From Coenobita brevimanus (taxonomy: Eukaryota; Arthropoda; Malacostraca; Decapoda; Coenobitidae): DNA of 64,000 bases. The position numbers were made by a program, and so were the translations under genes. The stretch lies in the NCBI GenBank assembly GCA_032717465.1, contig CM064681.1, positions 8,934,332 to 8,998,331 on the forward strand, read 5' to 3'. Below the pieces are notes generated by a model, which did no database searches, was not told where the DNA came from, and worked only from the letters and a program-made list of their open reading frames with translations. Shown here piece after piece: positions 11,548 through 22,874 of the stretch; the first letter of the stretch is position 1; each line of letters opens with the position of its first letter.

Positions 11548-11832
11548 ATACCTTTAGTCTTATCGCCCATTCCATCCCATCCAATCCTTTCAGTGTCAAA
11601 CACAATATTCGGTAAGTTACCCCCATGAATGCTCACCTACTCCTTGCACGGAAAACATATGGAGCTTAGGGACATTTATATAAACGGGCAGTAGAGTCGC
11701 GAGGTCATAGCGGTGCCACAAGGTAAACACGTCCCTCTCAAAAGCCTCCATCTCCTTTCACTTCACATACAATTCCTAGTTACTTTTCCCTGCCCCTTCT
11801 AATATTGGCCTGAAATTTCCACCTATCAGTCT

Positions 11833-11904
11833 TGAATGCTATACTTTACTTTAAGAGATTAACAACAGAATATGGTGCTAGTCATGAAGAAGTGTTTTGG
11901 AAAA
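11833..11904 (-). mobile_element. Dispersed repeat C, partial copy
   Basis: On the minus strand, TTCTTCATGACTAGCA and neighbouring sequence match the copies at 19864-20030 and 49831-50000. Only about 70 bp remains. Confidence 0.5.
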
Positions 11905-11999
11905 GATGCAGAACCGTACTAGTTTAATTCCGCCATTAAGCTCCGGAAAATCAACTACAAAGGACGAGCATTCTACCAAGTTAAGTGAATGTACTGAAT

Positions 12000-12715
12000 T
12001 ACTCCGTTTACATTTCCGGGTACCACTTCCACGTACACCTTCAGTCACACACCCACATCAACTCGCCTCCAATCGCGTCGCTCCTTCCCACCCACCTTTT
12101 AATATCTCACCCCTGCCTACCCACCCCACATGCTCCACTCTCGCCCACCAGTCTCTCATGCCCAATCTCTGCCCACCAATTTTTTATGCTTCACCCTGCC
12201 CACCCATTTACACCTCACCCATGCCCATCTACCTCTTATGCCCCACTCCCGCCCACCCATCTACACCTCACTCGTGCCCATCTACCTCTTATGCCCCACT
12301 CCCGCCCACCCATCTACACCTCACCCGTGCCCATCTACCTCTTATGCCCCACTCCCGCCCACCCATCTCTTACACACCCCTGCCCACCCAACTCCATACC
12401 CCAACCTTGCCCACCCAACTGACATACCCCAACCTTGCCCACCCAACTGAAATACCCCAACCTGCCCATCCATCTCCATCACTCCTCTTCTGCCCACCCA
12501 TTTCTCATGCCCCACCTCTGCCCCCCAATCTTCCCGACTATGCCCCACCACCATGTCCACCCGCCTTTATCATTCCATTCCTGTCCACCCATCTCCATCA
12601 CCCCACCCTCTTATGCCCCCTACCCCTGCCAATCCAAAGCCTCCCCCCCGCCCTCCACACCCATCTCTCACGCCCCCCACCCCTTCCCCCCAAGCCCCAC
12701 GACAAGATACCCCTG
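12000..12715. repeat. C/A-rich tract with 53-bp tandem repeat
   Basis: Three head-to-tail 53-bp units (CACCCATCTACACCTCACCC...TATGCCCCACTCCCGCC) start at 12201, 12254 and 12307. A partial unit starts at 12360, and looser GCCCACCC repeats continue on both sides. The 289-residue Pro/His/Ser/Thr open frame across it has no domain. As 53 is not a multiple of three, the unit appears in successive frames, which argues against coding. Confidence 0.85.
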
Positions 12716-12779
12716 GTGTCGGTGCCTCTTGGAAAAAAATCTGAGTCGGGTATTATGATAAGGTAAAGCTCTCCCCGGC

Positions 12780-13290
12780 GACCTGGAGAAGGGGAGGGAA
12801 GGAGGGAGGAGAGGATGACAAGGAGGGAGGGAGGAGGGGAAGGATGATAAGGAGAAAGGAAAGGATGAGAAAGAGGAAGGAAGGGCAGGAAGGATGAAAA
12901 TGAGGGAAGGAACGGGAGGAGGATGACAAAAACAGAGAAAAGGAAGGGAATAGAAAGATGACAAAAAGGAGAGAGGGAAGAAAAAAGAGGGGAAAGGACG
13001 GAGGGGGAAAGATGACCAGGAAGTAGGGAGAGGAGAGTGAGGGAGGGAAGGATAACAAGAGGGAAAAGAAGGAAGGGGAGAGAAAGATGACACAGAAGGA
13101 GGGAGGGAGAAGGAAAGAAAAAAGAGAAGGGAAAGACGGGACGAGAGAGGATGACATGGAGGCAGAGTCAGAAGAGTGACGGAGGGAAGGATGATAAGAA
13201 ATGAGGGAAATAAGAAAGGGTGGCGTAATATGACAAGGGCTAAGGGAGGGAGAGAGACCAGTAGGGATGTCAAGATGAGAGGAAGGCAGG
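12780..13290. repeat. Purine-rich tract with GGATGA-type repeats
   Basis: GGAAGGGAGGAGGATGACAAG-like motifs recur irregularly. It directly follows the pyrimidine/C-rich block ending near 12715, so strand skew inverts across about 60 bp. There is no gene. Confidence 0.75.
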
Positions 13291-13659
13291 GTAAGATACA
13301 GACGGTGGGGCTGTGATGGAAGAAGAGTCGGAGCGTGGGAGAATGAGGGAAAGAGCGTAGATTAGAAGATACGTGGAAGGCACAGAAGGGAGGTTAACAT
13401 TATGATGCTTCACTGACTCACCCATAAGTGAATATAACTGTCTGGTGAAGCGTCAAAATTTAATAGCATGATCTGACGGGAAAATAGCACGGTTCATGGA
13501 AACAAGATTAAAACTCATTCCTATGGCTCAACAACTGAAATAAATCACATGGTGTTAGCTGAAACTAAATATTCGTGTTGAAGGGGCCAGAAGGTTAATG
13601 ACGGAATGAGGGTAGAGAAGCCAAGGTAGTGTTGTCATAGAAAAACAAATGGTGTGGAT

Positions 13660-14400
13660 GGGAGAGAGAGAGAGAGAGAGAGAGAGATGGAATTAAGATG
13701 GAAAAGGATGGATATGAGATGAAGAAGGCAGAGGAAAACAGGGAATCTCGATAAAGAGGAGAGGGTAACGAAGGTGAGGTATAAGGAGAGAAAGAGGGAG
13801 GTAAAAGATTACGAAATAGCAAGACAAGGAAGGAATAAAGATGACAAAGGATGGATGAAGAGAGAGAAAGTAAGGACAGATCTGAAGAGGTATGGAAGGA
13901 TAGAAGAGATGAGGTTCATGAAGAAAACAGGGCTGAGAAGCTGAGACAAAGGATAGAAAATGGAACAAAACAGGAGGAAATAGGGATAGATGGATGAGAG
14001 ACAGGGGATGAATGGAAGGAGGGAGATGAAGAGTTAGAAAAGTAAAAAAAAAAAAATTATGGACGGATAGAGAAAGGGAGGTTAGTAAAGAGGTAAGGGA
14101 AAATAAATAATTAAAGAGGGGATAGGAAGAGATAAAGGATAGAAGTATAAAGATGGATGGAATAAAAAGGCAGAGATGACTAAAGAGATGAAGGACGAAG
14201 GAAAGACGGAGTAGCTATGAAGAAGTGCTGAAGGCAAGAGCAGGGAGGTTGAAGGGGTGTGCATGATAGAGATTGTGCAGTGAGTGAGTGCCAGGAAGGG
14301 AGAAGAGGAGACAAGACAGTACGATGGAGGAAGTAAAGATGACAGGACAGATGAGACTGATGGAGTGTGGAAGAGCCTGTTATATAGATGGAAGGCAAGA
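13660..14400. repeat. Purine-rich A/G tract
   Basis: (GA)n at about 13663-13687, then degenerate AGATGGA/GGAAAG sequence, including an A-run near 14045-14057. I see no gene. Confidence 0.7.
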
Positions 14401-14855
14401 GAAAGCTGATGAAGAGTGAGGGGGTGAGGGGGGTGAGGGCAGGAATGTGGGGAGGTGAGGGCAAGGGTGTGGGGATGAGGGCAGGGGTGTGGGGATGAGG
14501 GCAGGGATGTGGGAGGGTGAGGGCTGGGGCTGAGGGCAGGAGTGGGGTAACAATGAAGAAAGGAGTGAGGGGAGGGAGTGAAGGCAAGTGTGAGGACAGG
14601 GGTGAGGGCAGGGGATGAGGGGGGATGTGAGGGCAGGGGATGAGGGCAGGGGTGAGGGGGGATGTGAGGGCAGGAGTAAAGGCAGGGGTGAGGGGGGATG
14701 TGAGGGCAGGAGTAACGGCAAGAATGAGGAAAGGGGTAAGGCTATGAGTTGAGGGAGGGGGTGAGGGTGGGAACTGAGGGCGGGGGTGAGGGGTAAGGGC
14801 TAGGGTAAGGGGTAAAGGCTGGGGTGAGGGGAGAGGTGAGGGCAGGGGTGACATG
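14401..14855. repeat. G-rich minisatellite
   Basis: Repeats of GGGGTGAGGGCAGGGGATGA type with local periods of about 20 and 36 bp; two 36-bp units start at 14646 and 14682. Dense GGG/GGGG runs make the plus strand capable in principle of G-quadruplexes. The His/Pro/Leu frames on the other strand are artefacts. Confidence 0.8.
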
Positions 14856-14937
14856 CCTGGGGTGACGAAACGCAGCCGCCTCACCACAACACCACGAAAA
14901 AACTCCCTTAGGGCCAGGAGACACTCACACACCCAAA

Positions 14938-15295
14938 CCCACCTACACCTACCCACCCACACCCACACACTCACCTACACCTACCCACCCACAGCCACAC
15001 ACTCATCTTCGCCTACCCACCCACAGCCACACACAAGCACCTACCCACCCACACCCACACGCTCACCTACAGCTACCCACTCACATCCACACGCTCACCT
15101 ACGCCTACCCACCCATATCCAAACAGAACCCTACACCGACCCACCCACACCCACATACTCACCTACACATACCCACAAATCCACACACACATCTATCCAC
15201 CTACATCCACACACTCACCTACACCTTCCCATCCACATCTCACACCAAAATCCACACACTCACCTACACCTAGTCACCCATATCTCATACTAACA
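14938..15295. repeat. 32-bp C/A-rich minisatellite
   Basis: Units of the form CACCTACACCTACCCACCCA + CACCCACACACT begin at about 14940, 14972, 15004, 15065 and 15097, with degenerate continuation to about 15290. The Thr/His/Pro frame is an artefact. Confidence 0.85.
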
Positions 15296-15830
15296 CACAC
15301 TCCTAACAATGACAACAGCTTTTCCACTTTTAACCCATTAATATCACATTCAGTAATTCATGCACACACTTCACACAACCATTTATACTTACCCACCCAC
15401 ATACACATTCACCTAACCAAACCCACCTCAACATACACCTCACACAGTTACACTTCACCTTGGACAACTCGCATATATCTCACACCAACATCCACACACA
15501 CACACCTAACCCACACCAGACTATACCCACACACAAATTTAACCGTCCACCTTCACCTCATACCCATACACACACAGCTCACACCCACACCCACATCCTC
15601 TATATATCACACACACCTCCCACTAACACACCCAAACCTACATCTCACACACCCACACCTCACACATCCATACACCATTCCTCACAGCCACACATCATAC
15701 CTCACACCCACATACACCCTACGCCTCATTTCCACTCACACGTAACACCCACAATAACACTCCACCCCCACCAACCTCTCCACATCCTTCACCCACACTC
15801 ACACCTTACAATCATCTACCTTAAGTCATT
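15296..15830. repeat. Degenerate C/A-rich repeats
   Basis: ACACCCACA, CTCACACC and CCCACAC motifs continue irregularly from the preceding minisatellite with no fixed period. Confidence 0.7.
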
Positions 15831-16053
15831 TCATCACCTGCTCAGTTCTGGTTGTGCAGTATTTGGTAACTGAATCATGGAAGTAAAATACCTAAGCAAG
15901 CAATCTCATATACATCTTAACAGGCCTTAATAAACATACCAGACCCCTCACTATCGGAGTGGTGCGTCAACTGGGTGTAATACTCCCCCAAGGCGACTTT
16001 ACTGCCTGGGTCATTAAACAACCAGCAGACAGTAGCCTAATAAAGCAGGTTTT

Positions 16054-16225
16054 AACTACTTCACTACGATGACATTAGCTTAGTTTATTATTACTGTAGT
16101 TCCTTCAGACGATTTTATTCAAATCAAAGAGGACTTCAAGTACAGAAGAGGTTAATCTATCCCATATTTAAGCCCTCTAATTACAGTCCAAACTTCGCTG
16201 CATAAAACTGACTAATGGTGGCCCA
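16054..16225. mobile_element. MITE-1 copy
   Basis: The outer left end is ACTTCACTACGATGACATTA, the left inner arm TCAGACGATTTTATTCAAAT, and the right inner arm GCTGCATAAAACTGACTAAT. Both arms are present but diverged. Confidence 0.65.
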
Positions 16226-16844
16226 GTTTAAAAGCAAAATAAATCACCCGAGGGGTTAGGGTCATTTGAGCAGCACAGCCTATACTGACGAAGACTTCTG
16301 GAAAGGAATGAGAACTCAGAAGTACATAAGGTATTTACAGGCTGTACTTTGGATTGGTTAATTTGACCTACTTCCCTGCCTGAGGATCGTGTTTTGATGA
16401 GCTTAGCAGACTTGACAGTACACTGCCCTTGGTGATTTTCATATTATATTACACTCTCATACACTTCCTTTATATCCGCCACTTTGTAAAGGACATAGTT
16501 TCCATGATTAATGTCCAAAATGGTTGAATAATAAACTATGAACTGCATGCAAGAGGTGCTGGAGAGCCTTCTAATCATGACACACACATCATGCTCAAAA
16601 CAGTACTATCTTGGCTCAGTGACAACAACCACTTACTGCAGATATGAATGTAGTAAATGCTGATCTATACCGCATATTTCACTCAAGTAATGATTTAGTA
16701 TGTAACAGTGCTTGCTTGTATCAACGTATATCTTTTCTTCTTTCCAGTTAACAGTAAAAATGATAATGGTGAAAATAATGGCTACTAAACTGCATTAACT
16801 CATGATTACGACTAGGCTAGTGTTCTAGGTTCTATGCCGATTAA
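16226..16844. other. Unique-looking AT-rich spacer
   Basis: No open frame, RNA-like structure or repeat seen. Confidence 0.45.
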
Positions 16845-17010
16845 TGAGAGACGATTTTGAGCTGAGAGCAGGTTGTAATGATCTGAAAATATTAATACCG
16901 TCACCATTCACACCCTCATGGTCAGAACAGCTCTGATTTTATTCCAGCCACAAAAACAGACGATTTTGTTCAGCCAAGAGCGAGTATTGCACCTCGAGAG
17001 AATTAATGCA
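16845..17010. mobile_element. Two MITE-1 left-arm fragments in direct order
   Basis: AGAGACGATTTTGAGCTGAG (about 16849) and AACAGACGATTTTGTTCAGC (about 16957) both resemble the left inner arm. They lie in the same orientation and are not facing arms, so this is a rearranged or truncated pair. Confidence 0.45.
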
Positions 17011-17639
17011 TCACACAAATTATTTACACACCACACTCATAAACCAGCTTGTAATCAGAGTACCGTATATGGTGCATTATCTGTGTAGGAATAAATGCAT
17101 CTGTGTGTAATTGTGAGGGCTTGAATTTCCAGCTCCATATAATAATGTATTTTAGAATTTCATATTAACATTATTATAAAGGCTAACATTAATAATTAAC
17201 CCTCAAATTCAGACTTTTCATGGTAAATCCGTACCTGGAAGTGATGACCATATTGCTTTGTGAAAACCAGTGTTGTATGTTCGTTACTAATATTAAGTCC
17301 CTCTTGTTTGGTCCCATTCACAATTAAATTCATCCTGTGTGGGGCCCTTCACTAGATTAATTATTTATGTATCACTGTCGTCTACTACCTGCATGTATGA
17401 TAACCATTTTCTTATACAGGTACAGGGTTGAAAGAACGTGGATTTATTTTCTGGTCAGGTGTATTAGGCACAATCTTTATCCTCAGTGGTATACTATAAA
17501 TAACATACTGTAATACATCCTAGCAATAATCCTAACTGCCTAGGATCAAGTGAATTTCGTATATTGAGTCTCTTACTGGATCTGGCCTAAGTAAAAAAAA
17601 TACCAAAAGAAAATTTTCCTTTTTTCAAGCACATAAGAT
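17011..17639. other. Unique-looking AT-rich spacer
   Basis: No feature that I can support. Confidence 0.4.
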
Positions 17640-17875
17640 TGTGTGTAAAGTCTGGATGTCATGTTTTCCGTACCCTCAGGGGAGAGTCGTGGTGTTGCTG
17701 GGCGTAACTGACAAGGAAAGCACCCAATAAACATCCCCTGACTCCGACACGCAACCGCCGAGTTATGAATCCATGTCCCTACTTCAGCTCTACGTGAGAT
17801 CAAGCTGGTGGAAAGAGACGCGAGAATCGAACCCAGGACCTTGTGATTAGTGCGTCTTCGTGCACGTTAAACTCA
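17640..17875 (-). mobile_element. Possible tRNA-like SINE fragment
   Basis: The minus strand contains GGTCCTGGGTTCGATTCTCG (plus-strand about 17822-17845), a good B-box. It is followed by about 180 bp that could be a SINE body. I cannot find a convincing A-box upstream and there is no second copy in the window, so this is tentative. Confidence 0.35.
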
Positions 17876-18221
17876 GTGTGAGGTCTTAGTGTCGTGTCTC
17901 CCGCAGCCTCACGGAGAGTGGTGGTGGTGGAGGTGCTTCTGGGCCTCTTATTTATAAACAAGACGGGCCGCATTAAGGGGGATCTCGGCCTAATGGAGAT
18001 GGGTCAACAACCTTACTCTTGTTACAGGAAAGGATGGGGGAAATGGGGGAGGAGAAAGGGGGAAGAAAAAGTGAGAGGGACGATGCTGGGAGAGAAGGAA
18101 GAGTGAGAGAAGATGCAGGGAGAGGAGAAAGGCTGAGATGGGTAGATGATGTAGGGAGAGAGGGGAAATGACTGATACAGGAAAATGAAGAGAGAATATT
18201 TGGAATAAGATTAATATTAAC

Positions 18222-18425
18222 ACCTTCAGAATAATGACGTTAATTTCTCATTCTATTCTTACTAATTCAACGCGATTTTTTTTCCAACTTCAGAGAGGAA
18301 TCTGATAGGTTAGATGCAGCCTCTACTAATCCTCTGATACGGTAGGGACACTATAGCTGAGTAAAATCGTCTGGTGGTAAAAAGAAGCCCACACAAAAGG
18401 CGACATCGTATTAAAAGGGTAAGGG
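18222..18425. mobile_element. MITE-1 copy
   Basis: The left half is diverged (CTTACTAATTCAACGCGATT). The right inner arm GCTGAGTAAAATCGTCTGG is intact, followed by TGGTAAAAAGAAG and CGACATCGTATTAAAAGGGT at the outer end. The centre has the GGTTAGATGCAGCC / ATCCTCT pair. Confidence 0.6.
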
Positions 18426-18544
18426 TTTGTAATAAAAGAAAGAGTTAGTAGTAAAGCAAGTCATTTACCGTAACATATAAAAGGCTATGTATTATTAAGA
18501 TACATAAACGTCATCCATATATAACCGATACACGACTTAATCAA

Positions 18545-18850
18545 TAAACGAAGAGGAGGAGGTATGATAGGGTGAAGTGACTGGAAGGATGATAAACAGA
18601 GAGAGATGTGAATGGAAGGCAACTGAGGAGGGGAGAAGCATAAGGATCAGCACATACATAAATGAAGATGAATAGAAAGACAGACGAATCGAACGAAATT
18701 GGGAAGCAAATACAGAATGCTGTGATAATAATGATGATGATGAAGAGGAGGAAGGAGGAGGAAAAGGAGCCTAAGCAGAGGAGGAGGAGAAGAAGGAGGA
18801 AGAGGATAAGAAGGGAGGAGGGCAAGGAAGGAGTGAGATGGCGACCAGAG
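18545..18850. repeat. Purine-rich tract with GAT and GGA runs
   Basis: GATGATGATGAAGAGGAGG-type trinucleotide repeats around 18728-18820. No gene. Confidence 0.7.
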
Positions 18851-18879
18851 GCGTGAGGTCCCAAGGGAGGTGCCACTGC

Positions 18880-19260
18880 TTAAGTTACTTTCACCTCTCA
18901 CGCTCTCCCTGACTCTCCACTCACAAACTCTCTCACGCTCACCTCTCCCGCAGTCCCTCTCGCTCACCTCTCCAGCGTTTTCTCACAATCACCTCTCCCG
19001 CACTCTCTTACACTCACCTTTCTCACACACTGATTCTAGGTCTCTTACTGATCTCCTCCGCACTCTTTCCGCAGTATCTCACACACTCTCACCCTCACGT
19101 CTCCCGTACTCTCTCACACTCGCCGCTCACACTCACAATTTATAACTCACCTCTTCCACACCCTCACCTACAATCTCCCACACTCGTCCTCACTCTTTCT
19201 CTTATATCTCACCGTCTCTTTCTCCACACACTCTCATGCTTACCTCTTACTCTTTCTTTT
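18880..19260. repeat. Degenerate CTCACCTCTCCCGCACTCT minisatellite
   Basis: CTCACCTCTCCCGCAGTCCC, TCACCTCTCCAGCG, TCACCTCTCCCGCACTCTCT and similar motifs recur at irregular intervals of about 30 bp. Confidence 0.7.
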
Positions 19261-19860
19261 ACATCACACCCTCTTGCAAAATTAACCAACAGCCACAATA
19301 TTCTATACTAATTAAACACGCTCCAGTAACCATTCGTTTACAAAAATTAATGAACCCCACGACCATTGAATTGACAAGTTCGAAGACTGACCTGATAAGC
19401 TAATAATATAAACATTATTCATCTTAAAAGGCGAAAGCTGAAAAATTAAGGAGATACACGTTGGATACAGGTAGTGAACATGTACCATACACAGTCGGAT
19501 GGGAGGCAAAGATTATTTATTTACTTACACTCTCAGACGATATGATGGCTTGCACAAGAAAACAAAACAAAAAAGGGCACAAACTAAATGTTCTTAGTAC
19601 CATGGAAAAAAATAAAACATGGATTCTGGAAATACTGTATATCGCTGAATGAAATTTTGTATGTTTTGTGTGTTTGTGGTATTATTACAAAACTGACAAT
19701 GACACCAGGAAGGGCAGGTTGGTGTGAATGACGTGAATTTTCCAGCCAACACCTGCCGGGATCAGGGGATAGGGGTAGTATTGTGAACATTACAGGACGA
19801 GAGTGGTGTATGGGGAGGGAAAGGAAGAAGGATGTTTAGCACAATTATCAAGCTATAGTT
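19261..19860. other. Unique-looking spacer
   Basis: I see nothing that can be supported as a gene or repeat. Confidence 0.4.
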
Positions 19861-19863
19861 CTA

Positions 19864-20030
19864 TTACCTTAACTTGGCCCACATTTTAGTCCTTCCGTAC
19901 CTTATTTCCCGTAGTTCAGTGACAGAACACTATATTGCCAGGATCTTCATCTTGTTTTCTGCACTGTTTCGTGACTAGCATTACTTTCTAATGTTGACCT
20001 ATTATAAATACGCAGGAATCAAGTTAACGG
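19864..20030 (+). mobile_element. Dispersed repeat C, copy 1
   Basis: Shares TACCTTAACTTGGC, TTTATTCC-type segments, GTGACTAGCAT and CTAATGTTGACCTATT with 49831-50000 in the same order and orientation. The family is unidentified, with no inverted repeat and no tRNA-like head seen. Confidence 0.6.
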
Positions 20031-20593
20031 GATGACAATTTTAGGCCAGGTTTGAGTAAAATGAGTACAACTTTCGCTTTTTTTGTCAAACGTAACTCAC
20101 CTTCAATAAACGCACGGTGTAAGACATGAAGTTACGTCCTCCAGAATTCCTTGGGCAGGCTCAGGATTTATGAAGACTACATCATTTTTTATAATTCCAT
20201 CGATATTTTGAGGAAATACTCGTGTGTCTCCAAGTAGGCTCCAAGAAACAGTCTGAAAAAAAAATAAAAAGAAATGCAAAGTTACAAATGAATCTATATA
20301 ATGACATTTGTTTGGTGACCTGAAGGGCTGAGAGAGAACCGCGACTCTATCATCTGAATCATACACACTGAAATATGAGGCTGAATCGTGAAAAAAAAAA
20401 GAAAAAAAGGAAAAAAGAAAAAACAAACAAACATTGATGAGTGATCAGATGAACAGTTGCAAGTCAAAGGAGAATGCTATTTAACCTATATATGTTAACT
20501 GACAGTAAAACATATTTGATAAACCAGGAGGGCATCAGAGAATCAAATGACAGATAAAACACAAGGCCAAAATTCTGTGACGTCTGGAATTCA

Positions 20594-20692
20594 TTTTTTT
20601 TTTTTTTTAATGCAAGGAAGAAGGAACCAAAGGCCAGGACTCTCAACCCTTTGGCCTTTGGTTCCTTCTTCCTTACATAAAAAAAAAAAAAA
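20594..20692. other. Near-perfect ~40-bp inverted repeat with T/A-run flanks
   Basis: The left arm (20594-20635) is a T-run then AATGCAAGGAAGAAGGAACC and AAAGGCC. The right arm (20653-20692) is GGCCTTTGGTTCCTTCTTCC, TTACAT and an A-run. The arms differ by one inserted A and one C/T change. The loop is 17 nt (AGGACTCTCAACCCTTT). Transcription from either strand would give a long hairpin. Confidence 0.9.
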
Positions 20693-20965
20693 GTTCCCTA
20701 TGATGTCGTTTATACTTCATTATGGTGCTGGTGAGGGACGCCTGCACGCGGTGGCTTCGACATAACCGGTCAGTGGAGCCGCTTGGTTATACAAATGTTA
20801 TTCAGGCCCCTCCCTATCCCCCAAAATGACGATGACAGGCTATAGGTGAATGCCAACTTCATCCTGCAGTCTACCGGCTTCACGTTTCAGATGAACCTGG
20901 GGCTACTACTACCATTACTACAACAACAACCATATATTACTACTACTACTACACACAGTTATGCT

Positions 20966-21062
20966 CCCACCAGACGATTTAATTCAACTTTTGGGATGAA
21001 GGGATTATCGAAAGCTGTATCTGACTTCGGTTCAAAAGACTCTCCCAAATTCAGCAGTATTA
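20966..21062. mobile_element. MITE-1 fragment
   Basis: The left inner arm CCAGACGATTTAATTCAACT is clear, followed by the GAAGGGATTATCGAAAGCTG-like centre. The right arm is decayed. Confidence 0.5.
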
Positions 21063-21088
21063 TTGAAATGACATTAAATAAACATCAA

Positions 21089-21135
21089 ATGGCCACCCTT
21101 CACGGGATTATGGCGTCTGGCTATAGATAAATATA
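21089..21135 (+). mobile_element. SINE 3' tail module, truncated copy
   Basis: TGGCCACCCTTCACGGGATT, ATGGCGTCTGGCTATAGATA and AATATA match the 3' module found at the ends of the 5S-headed SINE, SINE-C and one SINE-B copy. Nothing upstream of the module is shared. Confidence 0.65.
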
Positions 21136-21651
21136 CTGCATAGATTGACAATCAGAACAATGTATAAGAGGCATCGTTGTGGTGACGGTGTTATGTGAGC
21201 TGTGCCGTTAGAGTTTATCTGCTGAAACTGAACAATCATGCTTTTAATAACAGGAAGAAAAACTACAGCCAAACCCTTGAAAAGTAGTAATTATAAAGTC
21301 AGGAACAAAATTAAGCGTTCTATTTCACTACTTCTATTTCACCCGTGGACAGAGAAACATACCAAGCCGCTCTCAGCTTAGGAATGTTTGACAAGAATAA
21401 AATGAAAAATGGAAAAGGTGAAATACTAGGCGAATTTTATCACTATCCGTGTGTTTTTGGGCAAAGGAAGTAACCGTAGAATTCTAAACAGAGACGATGT
21501 GTGAAGATTAACCTGTACTGTTGGATTATCATTTATTTTAAGGTTTATTTTTGTTGCTACTAGGTGATTCTAATCAGCAATGGATCTTCACTGGTACAAG
21601 GCGTTAATGATGGTTATATCTTTCTCATCCAGTCAACAAGCAAAAACACAC

Positions 21652-21654
<3 letters not shown>
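21136..21654. other. Unique-looking spacer
   Basis: No supported feature. Confidence 0.4.

Positions 21655-21712
<58 letters not shown>
21655..21712. repeat. (CA)n microsatellite
   Basis: About 28 CA units. Confidence 0.97.
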
Positions 21713-21718
<6 letters not shown>

Positions 21719-21994
21719 CCTACACTGAAAGAACTCGTCTGCAACTCGCAAAAATAAAATAAGAGCGAAGTCCTCAATCTGAATGGGATTAAATACGCTC
21801 ACCAAACATTTATCCATCCACTCATCTGATTAGCGGAAATACTGCAGGAATAAGTAACAGAGCTCTACAAATATCTAGTACCTTGAAAATAATTTGCTTG
21901 TCTTGCCAGCCGTCCATCAATGACCATAACAGTGATCCTTGAATTTACTGTCATCTCCCTCAATCTTCAGTGCGTTATCCCCTTCAATTTAATG

Positions 21995-22229
21995 AGATGG
22001 AGAGTGAGAGACTGACGAGGAGAGTGTATGAGTGAGGTATAGGGGAAAAGAGGGAGGGGGAGGCCAAGGATGAGATGGAGGGATGGAGTGGAGAGGTATA
22101 TGAGAAAGGGGGGTGTGAGCTGGGAGCAGGGCAGTGAAATGGCGGGGCACAGGACAACATGGAGGCGATTTGTTTGTGGTCACCCCGTATGGAATTAAGG
22201 CGTCTGGCAATAGACAGATGGAGAGAGAT
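21995..22229 (+). mobile_element. SINE-C copy 1 (body plus shared 3' module)
   Basis: The body GAGAGACTGACGAGGAGAGT, then CCAAGGATGAGATGGAGGGA and GGTATATGAGA, aligns with the complement of 28130-28265. It ends with the shared module: ACAGGACAACATGGAGGCGA, GTGGTCACCCCGTATGG, GGCGTCTGGCAATAGACAGA. No tRNA or 5S head is visible. The copy may be 5'-truncated, or the family may have another head. Confidence 0.65.
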
Positions 22230-22247
22230 TTCTGTGTATTTCTCTTG

Positions 22248-22411
22248 CTATCTCCTGACGATTTTATTTAATTAAGGAAACTCTTCTTGAACTGGAGATC
22301 AGATACAAACTTCAATAACTCACCGCATGACCTTTGTCAAAAGCTTGATAAAAATTTCTGGAAGCAGCAAGAATGAATAAAAAACACGAAACTGGACTGA
22401 AGGGGTTAAGT
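22248..22411. mobile_element. MITE-1 copy
   Basis: The left arm is TCCTGACGATTTTATTTAAT. The right arm GCTTGATAAAAATTTCTGGA leads into AGCAGCAAGAATGAATAAAA and CTGAAGGGGTTAAG at the right outer end. It lies 20 bp downstream of SINE-C copy 1. Confidence 0.65.
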
Positions 22412-22418
22412 TTTGGGT

Positions 22419-22785
22419 GACATGATGCGACGTAGAACATAATATAACGCGACACAAACTGCAATAAAAATAAAATTAAAGTAATGTCTAAACAAAGTAC
22501 AATATTCCTTCACATTTTCATTTTACCTACGTCTTCCCTGTATAGCGCAGAGATCCGACCGACATGACGTGACACAGGACATTACATAAAGGAAGGTGCA
22601 GTGCATTACAATCAGCAAAAATCGAAATCACACCTACAAAATTGCACTGTTCCTCCACATTACCCTTCTGCCTCTCCTTCGCTGCACAAAACACAGCGCT
22701 CAGCAGCACGACATTACGCAGAACGTTATAGGAAATGACGCAGACTGCAACAGCGCCGACGCAAAATTGAAAACCATGTGTAAAA
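22419..22785 (+). repeat. Degenerate ~145-bp tandem repeat, ~2.5 units
   Basis: GACATGATGCGACG (22419), GACATGACGTGACA (22561) and GACATTACGCAGAA (22710) begin successive units. Each full unit later contains a GTTCCTCCACATTACC-like and a GCCTCTCC/GTCTTCCCTG-like segment. Periods are about 142 and 149 bp. It begins just where the adjacent MITE-1 ends. No open frame is shared. Confidence 0.6.
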
Positions 22786-22874
22786 AAGTATAAGTTTAAT
22801 GCACAGGGAAATGCAAGGGACAGGATGTAGTGTACTGAATACGTTATCCTCCTCTACCATTTGCCGTAATTTTG

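Noticed and set aside
11897..12766. 289-residue Pro/His-rich frame that looks like a repeat protein
   Set aside because: The 53-bp DNA unit is not a multiple of three, so the same DNA repeat is read in different frames. A real repeat protein would conserve the frame.
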